DNA of 64,000 bases from Hawksworthiomyces lignivorus (GCA_002917075.1 NTMA01000023.1:186001-250000); one strand, 5' to 3'. Counted from the first letter of the stretch, positions 11,054 to 22,708 are shown. Made by a program: numbers and translations. Notes: a model not told the origin generated them from the letters alone.

Positions 11054-12169
11054 TTATTTAGCTTTAGGTGGTCGCGCAACCAGCACCTGTCCCGTTCCCT
11101 TCAGTGTGAAGTCTCCCTCCGCATATGCCACGAGAGCAGTATTGCCTTTCTTCAGCGCCAGCTGCTGGGCGTTGCTGCTGCTGCTGGCAGATTGCTGAGC
11201 TGCGAGTTCCACTTCTCCATCTAGCACGACCACCAAGGCAAATCCTCGCTCCAGCAGGTGCTTCTCGCTTGCCTCCGCTGCCATAGTGACCAGGTCTGCC
11301 CGGAAGTACTCCTCGGACGCCTGAGCAAACACGGTCTCCTGCGCCGTCTCGCCGCTCGACAGCGTTGTTGGTGCGGATGTGCTGGCCCCGCCCCGCTGTG
11401 CGTGTCTCACCACCAGCGCCTGCTCAATCTCATCGCGGCTGCGGCCGCGCCGGTCAACCGCCTCCAGCGCCGCGTCCCAACCCGCGCCTAGATGACCCAC
11501 GGCGGCGCCGTCTGCGATGCGGAACCCGGCCCACTCCAGCAGGATGCTGAGGTCCGTCGGCTCCTGCACCTCGATGAACAGCAGGCCCCGGTCCAGCGCG
11601 TGCAGCGTCCCCGGCGGCACGTAGACGGTGTCACCCGGCTGCACGTCAAAACGGTGCATCTGGCTGAGCAGCTCGCTCTTACCCGTCACATCCTGCTGCA
11701 GCACCAGGTCGCGGAGCGTGTCCGCCGCCACGTCTTCACGTAGTCCAAGGTACACCTCACCGGGCCGCAGCACGTACCACGCTTCCGCCTTGCCATGGAC
11801 TGCGCCTGGTACGTGTGCTTGCGCCCACGTGCTGTGCGGGTGCGCATGCACCGGCAGGCGCTGGCCGGCGTCAATCAGCTTGACCAGCAGCTTGGTGTCG
11901 GCGCCAAACACTGCAACGTGCGCGGGACCCAGCCAGTGCTGCGGGTTATCCGACACGGCAGCACTCAGAAGCCGGCCGTCGGGGAGCGTGGTGAGGCCTA
12001 GCGGGGATTTGCCATGCATGCAGGTCGTAGAACCGATCCAATCCTCGGGACGATACTCCTCCGCGCCGAGACCTGTCCTTTGAGGCGGCTCTAAGCTGCG
12101 GAACTGCGCAATTTGTGGGCCGCCGCAGTAAAACTGGTGCGGCTGGTTCGCCGCCAAGAGGATTGGCAT
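11054..12169 (-). CDS. Mannose-6-phosphate isomerase, bacterial-like (class I type cupin)
   Basis: Single exon, 371 aa, from the ATG at 12169 (MPILLAANQPHQFYCGG). Interconverts mannose-6-phosphate and fructose-6-phosphate with a zinc ion in a cupin barrel. Metal-site motifs are visible: LPVHAHPHSTWAQ (about residues 110-122), GKAEAWYVLRPGE with the Glu ligand, and VPPGTLHALDRG with the C-terminal His. The shorter length and motifs resemble bacterial ManA/YvyI-type enzymes more than the roughly 430-aa essential PMI of yeast. It may therefore be an accessory isomerase acting in sugar catabolism rather than protein glycosylation; this is inference. An upstream in-frame extension exists but lacks conservation-like features. 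It is divergent from the transaldolase-like gene, with about 1.1 kb between start codons. Confidence 0.88.
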   Translation of the reverse strand: MPILLAANQPHQFYCGGPQIAQFRSLEPPQRTGLGAEEYRPEDWIGSTTCMHGKSPLGLTTLPDGRLLSAAVSDNPQHWLGPAHVAVFGADTKLLVKLIDAGQRLPVHAHPHSTWAQAHVPGAVHGKAEAWYVLRPGEVYLGLREDVAADTLRDLVLQQDVTGKSELLSQMHRFDVQPGDTVYVPPGTLHALDRGLLFIEVQEPTDLSILLEWAGFRIADGAAVGHLGAGWDAALEAVDRRGRSRDEIEQALVVRHAQRGGASTSAPTTLSSGETAQETVFAQASEEYFRADLVTMAAEASEKHLLERGFALVVVLDGEVELAAQQSASSSSNAQQLALKKGNTALVAYAEGDFTLKGTGQVLVARPPKAK

Positions 12170-13299
12170 GGCTGCTTTCGAAATTGAAGTACAATTCTTA
12201 AAAAAGTAAAATTTGAAGCTGTAAGAGTGAGATGGCCACAGGTACAACGTAGCCTTTCTTTTCACATTTTAAAAGCTACAGTTTACACTTCAAGCCTGCC
12301 CGGCATCAAGATGCGCTCTCTCGTTATTTTGATACGCATCTATGCTGCCGCGCATTTACTTGGTTGTGTAAGCGACGAGAGTGTAAGATCTCTGTCATGG
12401 ACTCAAATCCATCCGAACACATCAGGATCGGTCGACAATGCTCCGAAGCTCCCGCTCTATTTCTCGCGATGACAATACGCGGAGGATTCACACATCTCCA
12501 ACTTAGATCGACGGAGCTACCTAAAGTAGTATGGTTCTTTGTCGTAGGACAATGTATTTTCTGCTTACAGCAAATCGTCCCCGTGAATTACATTTAGCGT
12601 CGAGTGTACATTGTCATTGCTTTTCTCCCTCTGCTCATGTTGCAAATTCGATGCTTTGCATCCTAGTGTAATATACACATTTCTAAGCTTATTTTGCACG
12701 ATGGATTACGAATTCACTCTCCAAAGTCAAATATGACAAAGCACAAGAAGGATTGGTACGGCCAGAAAGTGTTCTGGAGCGGGCTCGCAAGCAAACTCTG
12801 CGGATCCGGTGCATTTCCAGCAACCATCGTGACCTCCATTCGCTCCGATACTGGAACAAGGGCTGTCCAATCTAGTGTCTACTCCGCACACTAATATGAC
12901 CTGATACTCTGCGTTTACATTTCGCTCTCTCGGGGTAGCAATATGCACTGCTCGAGTTGTGTCGCGACACTGCACAAGCTGTTGGGCGCCAGCATATCGT
13001 GTTAGAATGGTGTTAACTGATTTGCAAATACTCTTCCCCGCATGACACTGTGGCTTCCGACGACAACGTATGGTCTGGCGGCATGCGGCGGAGTCATGGC
13101 GGCCCAGCCGCCCACCACTTCTATGAACCCCTCTGGGCATCTCCGTTGTGGGAAATTTAGCGAATACAAGAAGCTTGACCAGCCTTTCTACATTCAGGTC
13201 ATTTCTTTGAATTTGAATCACAATCTACATGACTTTCGTTCTCTTAGGCCTCTTTCGTGAGCACATCTACTAGCATCTCTCGTCTTCGCTCGTTTAACC
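12170..13299. promoter_or_regulatory. Shared upstream region of the divergent PMI and transaldolase-like genes
   Basis: About 1.13 kb with no convincing gene; a 164-codon minus-strand ORF (12727-13221) has no domain and unusual composition. It must contain both promoters. I see no clear operator. Confidence 0.4.
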
Positions 13300-14622
13300 A
13301 TGGCAGCCGTCACATGGCTCGACAGGCTCGAGCAAGAGCGTATGTGTTCTATGAGACAGAATATGGAACCGCATGCCAGCAGCACATATCACTAACTTCT
13401 TCCAGTCAACATTGACATTGACTGGATGGATCCGGACTTCATCCAGTCCATGCTTCCCACCATCCGGTTTCATGACCAGACCAGCAACCAAGTCTTTGTG
13501 GATATCCAGATGAACCACCCATCCAATGTAGACCTGCTGCGCGAGACGGCCCTGGAGCTCAAGGACAAGGGTTGGCTCGCCATCTACACCCGCGTCGCTG
13601 TGTTGATGTGCAAGAAGAACATCAACTCCATCTCCGGCCGCGTCCTCCTGCAGACGCTCCCGTCCCAGGCCTACGACACCGAGGCCACGGTGGCCCACGC
13701 CCGGCTGTATGACGCCGAGTTCAAGCTGGCGGGCATCGGCCGCGACCGGTTCACTATCAAGATCCCCAGCACGGGTCCGGCGCTGAACGCCGCCCGCATC
13801 CTCCAGCAGGAGGGCATCCAGACGCTCGGCACGGCCGTGTTCGGCGTGCCGCAGGCCATCGCTTGCAGTCAGGCCGGGTGCCTGTACATTAGCCCCTATT
13901 TCAATGGTGATTTGCTTTCTTGCGCCGCCTCTCTTTTATTTTTCGTGTTAGAAAGTAGCCTATCTAACGAAGCTTCGTAGACGTCCGCGTGCACGATGAT
14001 AAGTCATTGTGGCCCAACGTCGCGGATCCGACCACCGAGCACCCCAACTCGCCGCGCATTATGCAGATCCTCGAGACTTACCGCAAGCTGTATGAGTCTA
14101 CGGGTAAAGAGCAGCCCCTGGTGAAGAATGCGAGGTATGTCCCGGGCGTCTTCTCTCCTTCTGTTATAAGGATCTCCTGCTGACGGCTTCCCTCCCCCCT
14201 CTTCCAGCTTTGTATCTGCCGAGGAGGCCATGACTGCTGGCGAGATGGGCTGCCACTCTGCCACTCTCTTCCACGAAGCCATCGAGGAGCTCGCCGCCCG
14301 CCCCTACGATGCCAGCAGCCGGCTAGGCGAGGGCGTGGTGCCTAAGCCGGCGCACGTCTACCGCGACGCGCGCGTGCCGCTGCCGGCGCGGCTCCAGCCG
14401 CTGCTGAGCATCGACCCGCTCAGCGCCGACAAGAAGACGGTGGAAGTCCCTTACGAGGCTGCCATCAAGGTCGACTACCTGGCCGACGGCGGCAAGGCCC
14501 TGGACGAGGCGATCAAGGCCGACGCGACGGCGGCGGACCGGCTGGAGGCGGCGCTGGCGGTGTTCGTGGCCGCGGAGAACCGCAGCAAGGCCAAGGTGGA
14601 GTCGGTCCTAGCTGCCCTGTAA
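13300..14622 (+). CDS. Transaldolase family protein
   Basis: Four exons: 13300-13339, 13406-13906, 13981-14134, 14208-14622, encoding 369 aa. The TIM-barrel transaldolase signature is visible: DQTSNQVFVD near the N-terminus (equivalent to the DxTTNP motif), then DRFTIKIPSTGPAL containing the Schiff-base Lys, and SFVSAEEAMTAGEMGCHSAT, matching the phosphate-binding end of the barrel. Transaldolases move a dihydroxyacetone unit between sugar phosphates in the pentose phosphate pathway; close relatives act as fructose-6-phosphate aldolases. The sequence is clearly diverged from the canonical yeast Tal1 and has a C-terminal Ala/Glu/Lys-rich extension (AADRLEAALAVFVAAENRSK). Its neighbour, a mannose-6-phosphate isomerase producing fructose-6-phosphate, suggests a joint role in sugar-phosphate metabolism. 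Confidence 0.87.
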
Positions 14623-15653
14623 ATAGAATTATTAGTGAGCTAAGAAAAAAAAACAAAAACAAAAATTACGATGGGCGCGTGATTCTGCCCTCGCAATGAT
14701 CCGTGATGCCACAGAGCTCCACTTAGGAGGCAGTAATATGCGGCCCATATGGTGCGATGGCAGTTGTGCCTCTTGAGAACAAGTCAATAGCACGCACAAT
14801 GACGATCTCAATTGCCTCGTTTTTTTTAAGGAATGTGACAAGGAATGAGCACACTAACAGCTCTTAATGTCGATGTGAATACTCTGCACATAACCGGAAA
14901 TTTAATGCTCCTCAGAATAAGCTCTAGCTGTACTTGATTTCGTTTGCATCACCACGTTTGAAGGCCGCCGTTTGCCTATGCGTTTTGGTTTGTTATGCAG
15001 GAACTCCTGGGTCTCAGTCTGTAGCTTTAGTTGTTTGCATTCCAACCACAACGCTTCCAGGATCTTCTGTATGACGACAATCCCTCACCATGTTGTTCCG
15101 TCACGCATAAATATTCTTCTGCCCCCTCCCAATTCCTCCCTTTCTTCATCTCTCTACAGCAGATCAGTTCTACAAATCCAGCACAATGGAGAATCTGATG
15201 CTGGAATCATTGTCCTCGAGCGAAGTAATCCTCTCAGCAGGCAGCCTTACTTTGCTTGTCCATTCTACAAGAAAAACAGTATTCTGCACCGAGACTGTTT
15301 CCGCTATAAGTTAACTAGCGTTGCGTGCGTCAAACAGCACATCGTACGCTGACCTCTTGTGCTCTCTATCCGCTCAATGGATAGCTTCAGCTACCGGCGT
15401 ATCGGCGATTAAAAAGTCGTTCCTTGCAAAACGAAACAAGACTTGGCAATACCTCCACATACGTCTTGGTCCCACTCGCATCGCTTTGCCCCAATCCGGC
15501 GTGATGAGAGGTTGCGAAGGCTATCTCAGAAACTTTCAGAAGCAACAGACCGCCCACACTTTCATCGACAACCTGGTAATGAACCCTGCTTGTTAGTCAA
15601 CCTTCGAACCAGCGACGCTAATACAAAATTTAGATAAAAAAGCAAAAAAGACT
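14623..15653. other. Intergenic region
   Basis: About 1.0 kb between the transaldolase-like stop and the tRNA 3' end. ORFs here (for example 14972-15352) lack recognisable features. The T-rich minus-strand sequence at about 15635-15650 can serve as RNA polymerase III terminator for the tRNA. Confidence 0.5.
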
Positions 15654-15725
15654 CTCTCCCGCCGGGAATTGAACCCGGGTCTACAGCGTGACAAGCTGTC
15701 ATACTGACCACTATACTACGGAAGA
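15654..15725 (-). tRNA. tRNA-Asp (anticodon GUC)
   Basis: A 72-nt cloverleaf on the minus strand, 5' end at 15725. Acceptor stem TCTTCCG pairs with CGGGAGA. The D-arm contains TATAGTGGTCAGTAT. The anticodon stem ACAGC/GCTGT encloses loop TTGTCAC, giving anticodon GTC. The T-arm is CCGGG-TTCAATT-CCCGG. The B-box GGTTCAATTCC is intact and the gene has no intron. Oligo-T follows the 3' end on the transcribed strand. The sequence agrees with other fungal nuclear tRNA-Asp genes. Confidence 0.96.
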
Positions 15726-18700
15726 TGTTTGGTGGTGAGCCACCATTGTAGTCTGGGACGGTTAGGGGCCGCGCTTCTTTTACAGCCCTAGTAGGTTGTT
15801 ACGCGCGCCGCCAGGAATCATTGCCCAGTTTACTTGGGGCTACAACTCGGTGCACCAGGCGATTGAGCGGATCGTATAACTTGGGCAACGCCAAAACGTC
15901 ATGTGGACCGTACTTAAGGCAGACGGTCCCTTTTACAATAAACAGGAAGCATGGCGAGCATGGCTAAGCCATAAATGAACCAAGCAGTTTCTCACTCATC
16001 TCACAATATCTAATACTCGCAGAAAATAAGTGGGAGACACTCGTCTACAGCGCTGGTCTTACGATGCCTGCAGCTGGGCAGACTCGTCGCGAGTTTCTCT
16101 TTTCGGCTCTTTTGCTCCACAAGAGTATGTTACTGCATTGCCGAGCTGGCCAGGGACGAATTTCAGTCACCCTAGTGGCTTCAGGCTTCCAATCCAGAGC
16201 AAAGGGTGCTTCAGACAAGCGCATATATCTGAGGTGACCATGCTCTTTCCTCAGCCTAACATCTACATCACCTTTCATTCTCATCAATTTGGCCTTAAGG
16301 AATGATTTTCTTGTCTTCATCTCCGGTTTCATATTGATACCATAAGCTGGTTTGCTGTCCAGTTTGCTTCCTCAGATGTCTAGTTTACTTCTTCAGTTGT
16401 GGGATAGTATAGACTCGGGGAGAATACACAGAGGTGAAGTTGATGATTCCTTCTAACCGGTCTGGTCATTTGCTGCACAAAATCATCAACAGAATCATCC
16501 AGCATACGGCGTTGTCTGCCATCGTCTCGCGTTGTCGCCGCGCAAATGGCCCATCACTAAGTCTAATGAAATGAAAATGATATCAATGACGGGTTTCGCC
16601 ATAGCGAACTCGCTTTAGTTGCAAAAAAGTGATCGGTAGCATATTGCAGCCTCGAGTGGCAGCAAAAGCGCAACAGGTTGCGCTTCGTCCCACACTATTC
16701 TCACCAAGAGACAGTTGGTCCTGGACTATGTGGGGCCTCTGCCGCCAGAGGTCATGGATCACGACGACAAAGATGACAATGACGTCGAGGAGTTTTGTAC
16801 TCTGGTGACGAACACAGCAACGAGTTATTGTACGAGCCTTTGAAAAACGCATTATTTGGCTATTTAGAAAACACCAGGGGCAGGGACAGCCTGCTTGCTT
16901 TTACAAAGTGAGCTCAGTGCATTCTGCTCTTCTCTGGGAGTGAAAGTCCAGTTATCAGATGGCTGATCGAGAACATGGAGAGTGTTTCGATGGCACCAAT
17001 GTTTTGAATTCATTGCCAGAAGTAACGGAACCTAACAGCCCCTTGGATAAAATATGAAAGCCGCCTTTACCGCAACAAGAAAGAGAAACTGCTACAAAGC
17101 CAGCCTCTCTGGAACTCAAGATCTCTCCTCTTCAATCTGACTCGTAGCGAACACTGCTAGGTCTGCGAACAAGACACCGTCGGACTGGTTAGGTTAGTTA
17201 GGTTATTCGGCGATGTTGAACCTTATGAGTATCTCTCGAGTGTCCAAGGAAGGTGCTGGCTATGTGCAGTGGGTGCTTTCTTTGACAAGTCGAGGGCTCA
17301 GCTTTTTTGGAGTCTTATGAGGCCTGATACGCGTGCCATGGACTTTCTGCGAGACAATATCTCTGATCTGGTTCCTCTCACCATGCATGTGTATGTGGAA
17401 GCAACAAATGGAGGTCCTTTAAGGCTGCATCTAGCCCGTATGATGTCTGAGCCTCGAAGAGTTCATGGCTTGATTGCCCAGGCTTACGGCTACAGGAACG
17501 ATGTTCCTTATTCCTGCTGCGAGAACAGATTCTTGGCTTATTATCAATCTGCGCCTGCAAAAGGAGACCCGCCTAGAGCAGTCGTGATTTCGTTCTTTGA
17601 GTGTATCTCTCTTCCTGCTTATCACGGCGCTTGTGGGAACTGCCTCTGTCACATTGAAGAGAACTAATGTGAGTACGCATCTCCCGAATGGGTAACAATT
17701 CCCACGATTTCTGACATGAAAGGTTAAGAAGTGTGATGGGCCACAAAATCATCCGTCAACTGCAGGACCACTTTACGCCCCTACCGAAAAAAGGAATCCT
17801 GGAATGGACTGTACAACACGGGGACCAGACCCCTAGACCTTTACAGTTACAAGTGATGATTGCGACAGACGAACTCGCCGCTCGCCTGTCAGCCCTATGC
17901 CATGGAGCTGACAACAGCTACTTTATCGGTCTTAGAACAGGGACTGAGGTTGGTCCCACTCACCCGCAGGGATGGCAAGGCTGAGATAACTTACGAAGCA
18001 ACTACTGGAGGGAGAAGGTGTCAGGAGGGAATCACGTGGTCTCCTGGCCCTGGCAACCAGCAAACAGAATACTGGCCTGTGATATCAGAAATCTCTGAGC
18101 AGCAGAGATTTTGGCCAATAATCAACCAATGCAAGTAATGCCTTCACACTGCCTCACTACTGTCTTACAGAAGGAAAGGGGGGAGCGAGTTCAGAAGGCC
18201 GTCGCAGGGGTAGAGTGTAACGAGCGGGCTGTCCGTTGTCAGCGCCACACATAAGGGTAAATAGAGTTTGTCAAAATGCTCAACCTTAGAGAGGAATGAT
18301 GAGGCAGGGTGACTGACAGGGTTACTTGGGTCCTTCATTTAAGAATAAAAGGCCAGAACAGTACTATTCAACTAAATCTTCAGGGAGGAGTGAGTTGTAA
18401 ATGTAGAGACCCTCCTCCCTCCGAAATGTGGTACGAGAGTGGAGGATTTAGTTGTTCAGAGCTCAGGGCTATGACCTTTCAACTCTAGAGATAGTTTTTA
18501 AAAGCATTAGATGGATTGAATTGGATGATTGAATTAATCTGGACTAAAAATACCTCTAATATGGAAGATTTCCAGAGAGAAATACGCTAATAATGCGCTA
18601 ATGGTCTTAATGTGACAAACTGGACACTAGATAGAAGACAATCTAAGCACTTTCATATCAAAAACCTGACAACTTTAGCTGTATTTAGTGCGCGTACCCT

Positions 18701-19181
18701 GGAAATATGGAGCGTAGTCTAGCAATTGGAACAACGCTCAGCGGAATGTGCGCGCTGGGGACACGTAATCGCTGGAATCGAGCTCAATTGCCCACTGCTT
18801 GTGACAGTGTTCAAAAATATTCTACACTCACTTCTTCATCCATTACAACTTGCTTGACCAGATATAGGTTCTTGAATGTTAAAGGAGTTGTTCAAAAAGA
18901 GATGAACACATACAGATCTCCACAGATTTGCAAAGACTAGAAACTGCAGCAAGAGCGCTGGAGGGCAACCACTGTAAGATCAGGTACTATATTGCACCTA
19001 TGACAACGCGTGAGCAACAAAGACAGCTGGTAAGGCCGGACCTTACCACACTAAGCCATTCCATGCCAGTTTGAACCGCAGAACACAGACAGCTGACAGA
19101 TCAGCAGATTCTGAGATTGCTCCTTGCAATTCTCATTAGCAGTACACCTTACCTCCAGCTTTCGCAGCTAGCAACATTGCC
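15726..19181. other. Gene-poor interval
   Basis: About 3.4 kb without an intact gene. It includes the Cys-rich fragment at 17161-17667 described separately, several short unrelated ORFs, and AT-rich sequence at 18480-18700. No terminal repeats, transposase motifs or long tandem arrays were seen by eye. Confidence 0.45.
17161..17667 (+). pseudogene. Possible fragment of a Cys-rich (DUF3716-like) fungal protein
   Basis: An open stretch between stops whose last part reads PPRAVVISFFECISLP then GACGNCLCHIEEN, resembling the Cys-rich DUF3716 domain often found in uncharacterised fungal proteins (xFxECxxxP...GACxNC). Residues in between (EATNGGPLRLHLARMMSEP) look protein-like. There is no good start codon, and downstream frames (17733-18138) do not continue a domain. 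It is either a decayed gene or one exon of a gene I could not splice. A donor-like TGTGAGT follows the stop. Confidence 0.3.
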
Positions 19182-20797
19182 ATGGAATTCCTCTTCATAG
19201 ACAACAAAAGGTTGATGGATCGGGGCTCACAGAAGCTCGTTCGCAGCCATGTCATGAAGGGCAAGAATCTGGGGAAGGTCATCCCTCAAAGAGGCCATAG
19301 AAGGCGATCACCCAAGGATGAGATTCATCCCAACCTGGAAAAGACAAAGCCGGAACGGTCTACTGCATCTAATGGTGGCAGACTACTTCTCCCGAAGAGC
19401 TCTTTGCCTGATTCTGACATAGCTTTGGGAGGTGTGATGCGCGTAATCTCGCCCGTGAACCCATTTTGTGGAGAGGAGTTCTCGTATTTCACGACCCCAG
19501 TGCCTGTCACATCTTCCAGCCGGCAGCTGTTTCATGAGCGTATGTGGCCTAGCGGTTCCTGCGAGAGCATACGCAACTATTTACTAACATTGAAAAATAC
19601 TGTTTCCAGTCCATTATTCAATCTCAGAGGAGCTCTACCCACGAGCCTTCTGCCGCAACTCCCATGAGATTGAGACGTCTTGGTTCGAGACCGTACTCGC
19701 CAACCCATGCGGTAAATTGGGCCGGCAATTGAGCCAGCACCTTCCAGTTTTTCCATGCTGACGGTCTGCTAGCCTTTCACTGCGGCCTTGCTATGATGGG
19801 GTTCCACAGAGTGCAGCTGCTGGGCCGCCGCGACGAGCCCCCGGAAGCGACGCGGCATCTGCTGCAGGCCATCCGCTTGCTCCGCCGCGACCTCGCTGCC
19901 ACGCCGCCCAAGACGACGCAGGATTCCAGCGTCGCTGTTGTCGTCTCGCTCGCTGTCCGCGCCAACCTCGCCGGCGACGCAGCGGAGAGTCGAACGCACC
20001 TGCGCGCTCTGCAGCGCATCGCCGCGATGCGCCCAGGCGGCCTGGCAGCGCTGTGCGCCGGTGTGCCCGAGCTGGGTAACAAGATCCGCCGCGCAGACCT
20101 GGAGCTCGCGTTCCAGACAGGGACGCCAACGATCTTTGGCTTTCTCCCGTCGGCAACGTTGCCTGCACCACCGTTCTCTGTCGTCCCGCTGGGCGGCCAG
20201 GGGCCTTCGGCGGCGGTTCTGCCGTCGCCGCTGGACGAAGCCTGCGCGGAGCTGCAGTCGGCCGCGAAAAATATCCTTGCCCTCTGCAGCTATGCCGGCA
20301 GCGGGCAGCTCAGCGCCGTCCGCTACCATGACCTCATTATCTCCATCGCCCAGCGCCTCGTCGACTATGCACCCCTCGGAGGGGCGCGCCCGCCGAGGCC
20401 ACTCGATGACGTCTGCCAGCTGGGTCTCCTGTCCTTTATGAACACTATCCTTTATCACGGCCGCCGCCACAGAGGATCTATCTACTCTATACTGCTCTCT
20501 GAGGTGTTCAAAGTGCGGCTGAACATGTTCTACAGCAGCGGTGCGGTTTGGAGCTGGGCTAGCGATTACCCTGGGCTGCACCTCTGGCTCATATTTGTCT
20601 ACGCCGCTTCGTGTACAGATTCTGGGCAATACCGGGATGCAAATTCGCCGACGGTAGCGCGCATCCGAGTGCTGCAAAAAGCGCTGGTCCTCAATACGTG
20701 GGACGATGTCTTGGTGCATTTGCGCGTCTTCCCTTGGATTGAGGCATTCCACAACGAGCTCGGCAAGATGCTTTTTGAGTTTGCCACTTCCGGATGA
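19182..20797 (+). CDS. Fungal_trans_2 (C6-regulator-like, zinc-cluster-less) protein
   Basis: Best model: exons 19182-19539, 19610-19692, 19748-20797, encoding 496 aa. The N-terminus (MEFLFID, then LVRSHVMKGKNLGK and RGHRRR) and the later order NPFCGEEFSYFTTPVP, SRQLFHELHYSISEELYP, SWFET, FFHADGLLAFHC are typical of the family of fungal proteins with a Fungal_trans_2 region but no zinc cluster. Many of these are assumed to be regulators; none of the sequence proves that. The second junction is uncertain. A 36-nt intron (donor at 19704) would keep the family-like VLANPC but gives the wrong phase. The 55-nt intron chosen (19693-19747) is in frame. Convergent with the SDR gene: stops are only about 95 bp apart. 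Confidence 0.65.
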
Positions 20798-20891
20798 CAG
20801 AGAGCAGAGATCTAGTATTATTTGCGAACGCTAATCCTACGAAATTACGCCAACTCCAGCTACCCAGTATGTGGATCCCTCCAAAGCCAAA

Positions 20892-22115
20892 TCAATGTGT
20901 GTCGCCGGCTGCCACAGCCGTGAGAGCTGCAATGTCAACGCCGTGGCCTGTAGCGTCTAGTCTCTTCAAAAGATCATCCCATACCCGCTTCTGCGTATGC
21001 TTGCCAGTCTCGTTTGTAAACCAATCTGGGAGAATCTCGCTAACAACGGAGAAGTTAGTGGAAGTACATGAATACGGGAACATGTCCCATGTGGCTCGAG
21101 ATGATGTGGTAAATAGGCAAATGCAGAGACAGAAGTGCTGAGGCGAGGAGAAAAGAAACTCACTTTTTGATTTGGCATTCTGAGAGGTAGGATCCATGGC
21201 TGACAGGCTCGGCGAAGGCAGCATGCAGGAGCGTCCTACTTCCCTCCTCCGCCGTTCTCGCCAACAACTTTCTCATCACAGACATCGCCAGCCGAGCTCC
21301 GGGAGACGCATTTCGATCTAGATTAGAATAACACAAGCCGGGGCTCAGAACATTGATGATGACGCCTGAGTCAGACAAGGGGAACAAAGATGCGAGCTCG
21401 CGCACTACGTAGGTCTCTAGCAGCTTGGTTATGGGGTACCTTCCAAAAGAAAAAAAATTAGTCAATCAGCTCAAACTCTGTCTTATACAGTTTGTGCGTG
21501 CTCCTTTGCTTACTGGCGAAGGGGTTGGAAGCCTTTTTCTGTGCTGAGGCCGTCGAATACGTCGCCCTGCAGTTTTTCCACTGTGGTTTTTAAGCCCGAT
21601 TCGAATGCAGCATTGCTCGAGACGACGACGAGGTGTGGCTGGGTCTTGAACCGGCGTGCAGTCGCCTGTAGCGTGGGGAGCGCGCGCAAGGCCAGCAGCA
21701 TCGTAGCGACGACGTTGACTAGGAGGGACATCTCTAGGCCGTCGATGGTTTGAAACTGGGTCATCGCGACGGCCGCGTTGGCGACGAGAGCATCCAGCCG
21801 GTCAAGCTTGCCGAGGCGCATAGCAAAGGCCTCGACCGAGTCCAGAGACGCGAGGTCCAGCTCCCAGACCTCGCCGGCGTCATCGCGGCCGGTCTCCTGC
21901 CTGATGGCTGCCAGGGCTGCCTCGCCTTTCTCAAGCGACCGAACACCAAGGATGACGCGCCTGGCACCCATGCGGACTAGATGCTTCGTGCACTCGAAGC
22001 CCAGGCCGCTGTTGGCGCCAGTCACGACGTACGTTGCATCTACGATGTCAGCCGGCGCCTCAGGTACCGGGAGCTTGGTGTTCTGGTTGCGCACAAATTC
22101 GAAGAAGCTGGGCAT
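20892..22115 (-). CDS. Short-chain dehydrogenase/reductase
   Basis: Three exons on the minus strand: 22115-21514, 21439-21164, 21039-20892, encoding 341 aa. A classical NAD(P)-dependent SDR with Rossmann motif TGANSGLG (about residue 33), LDLASLDSV adenine-binding region, VANAA in place of the usual NNAG, catalytic Ser in VVVSSNAA, and catalytic Tyr/Lys in YPITK, which is assembled exactly across the first intron. This is the group of fungal retinol-dehydrogenase-like SDRs, often in secondary metabolism or detoxification; the substrate is unknown. The upstream region carries three CCAATCA boxes. Reading direction is shared with the FAD oxidoreductase upstream, about 590 bp away. Confidence 0.9.
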
Positions 22116-22394
22116 GGCCGTTGATCTAAGGAATATATGTGCCTTTACGGTTGTGTGGTATGGAACCAAGGAGAATTGCAGTGTCTGGCGTTGGTGTCGT
22201 TGTGGAGGGAGAGGAATGAGCTGCTGTGGTAAATAGACAGCTGGACCACAATGGTTATCAAGGAGGCAAGAACTCTCCTTTATAGGCGGCTCGACACGCC
22301 ATCTGATTATCCATACTTCATTCTCTACTCCGTACGATTCCTCTTGCAATCTGAAGGACTGAAGACAGCCTTTGCCTTGTCAATGGCCATGCAT

Positions 22395-22476
22395 CCAATC
22401 AGATGCGCTGTCCAATCAGAGACCGTTAGTCGAATCCGGTAAGATGCGGTCTGGCCGGCAGCAAGCGGGCCAATCA
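22395..22476. promoter_or_regulatory. Three CCAATCA boxes upstream of the SDR gene
   Basis: CCAATCA occurs at 22395-22401, 22412-22418 and 22470-22476, 280-360 bp upstream of the SDR start codon (22115, minus strand). The pentamer CCAAT is bound by the conserved fungal HAP/CCAAT-binding complex; use here is inferred. The 22116-22708 interval shows no gene; it also holds CTCCGC at 22515-22520, half of the motif described in the neighbouring promoters. Confidence 0.5.
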
Positions 22477-22708
22477 GGCAGAAGACAGTGTACTCGTATT
22501 AATACAACAAGGAGCTCCGCAATGTGTGGAATGCCGTCCAGGACGCCATGCCACGCCCTCGTCTATCTATTGCCAATCTAGCTATGGGGTTTGCTTCAAC
22601 ATCCTCTGGATCCAGGGTGCTCCACACGCCGACCAAGAGTGGCGATCAGAACAGTGCTTTCTCGCTTTAACCTGGGCTATGTTTACGACAAATCTAATAC
22701 TCATTTCC

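Noticed and set aside
12727..13221. 164-codon minus-strand ORF between PMI and transaldolase genes
   Set aside because: No homology-like motif, no signal or domain, many Cys/Arg/His residues scattered as expected for a chance ORF.
17186..17206. Telomere-like TTAGG repeats
   Set aside because: Only two to three irregular TTAGG-type units with an interruption; the fungal telomere repeat is TTAGGG and no array exists.
19769..20752. 327-codon minus-strand ORF
   Set aside because: Antisense shadow of the GC-rich third exon of the Fungal_trans_2 gene, whose own product matches its family.
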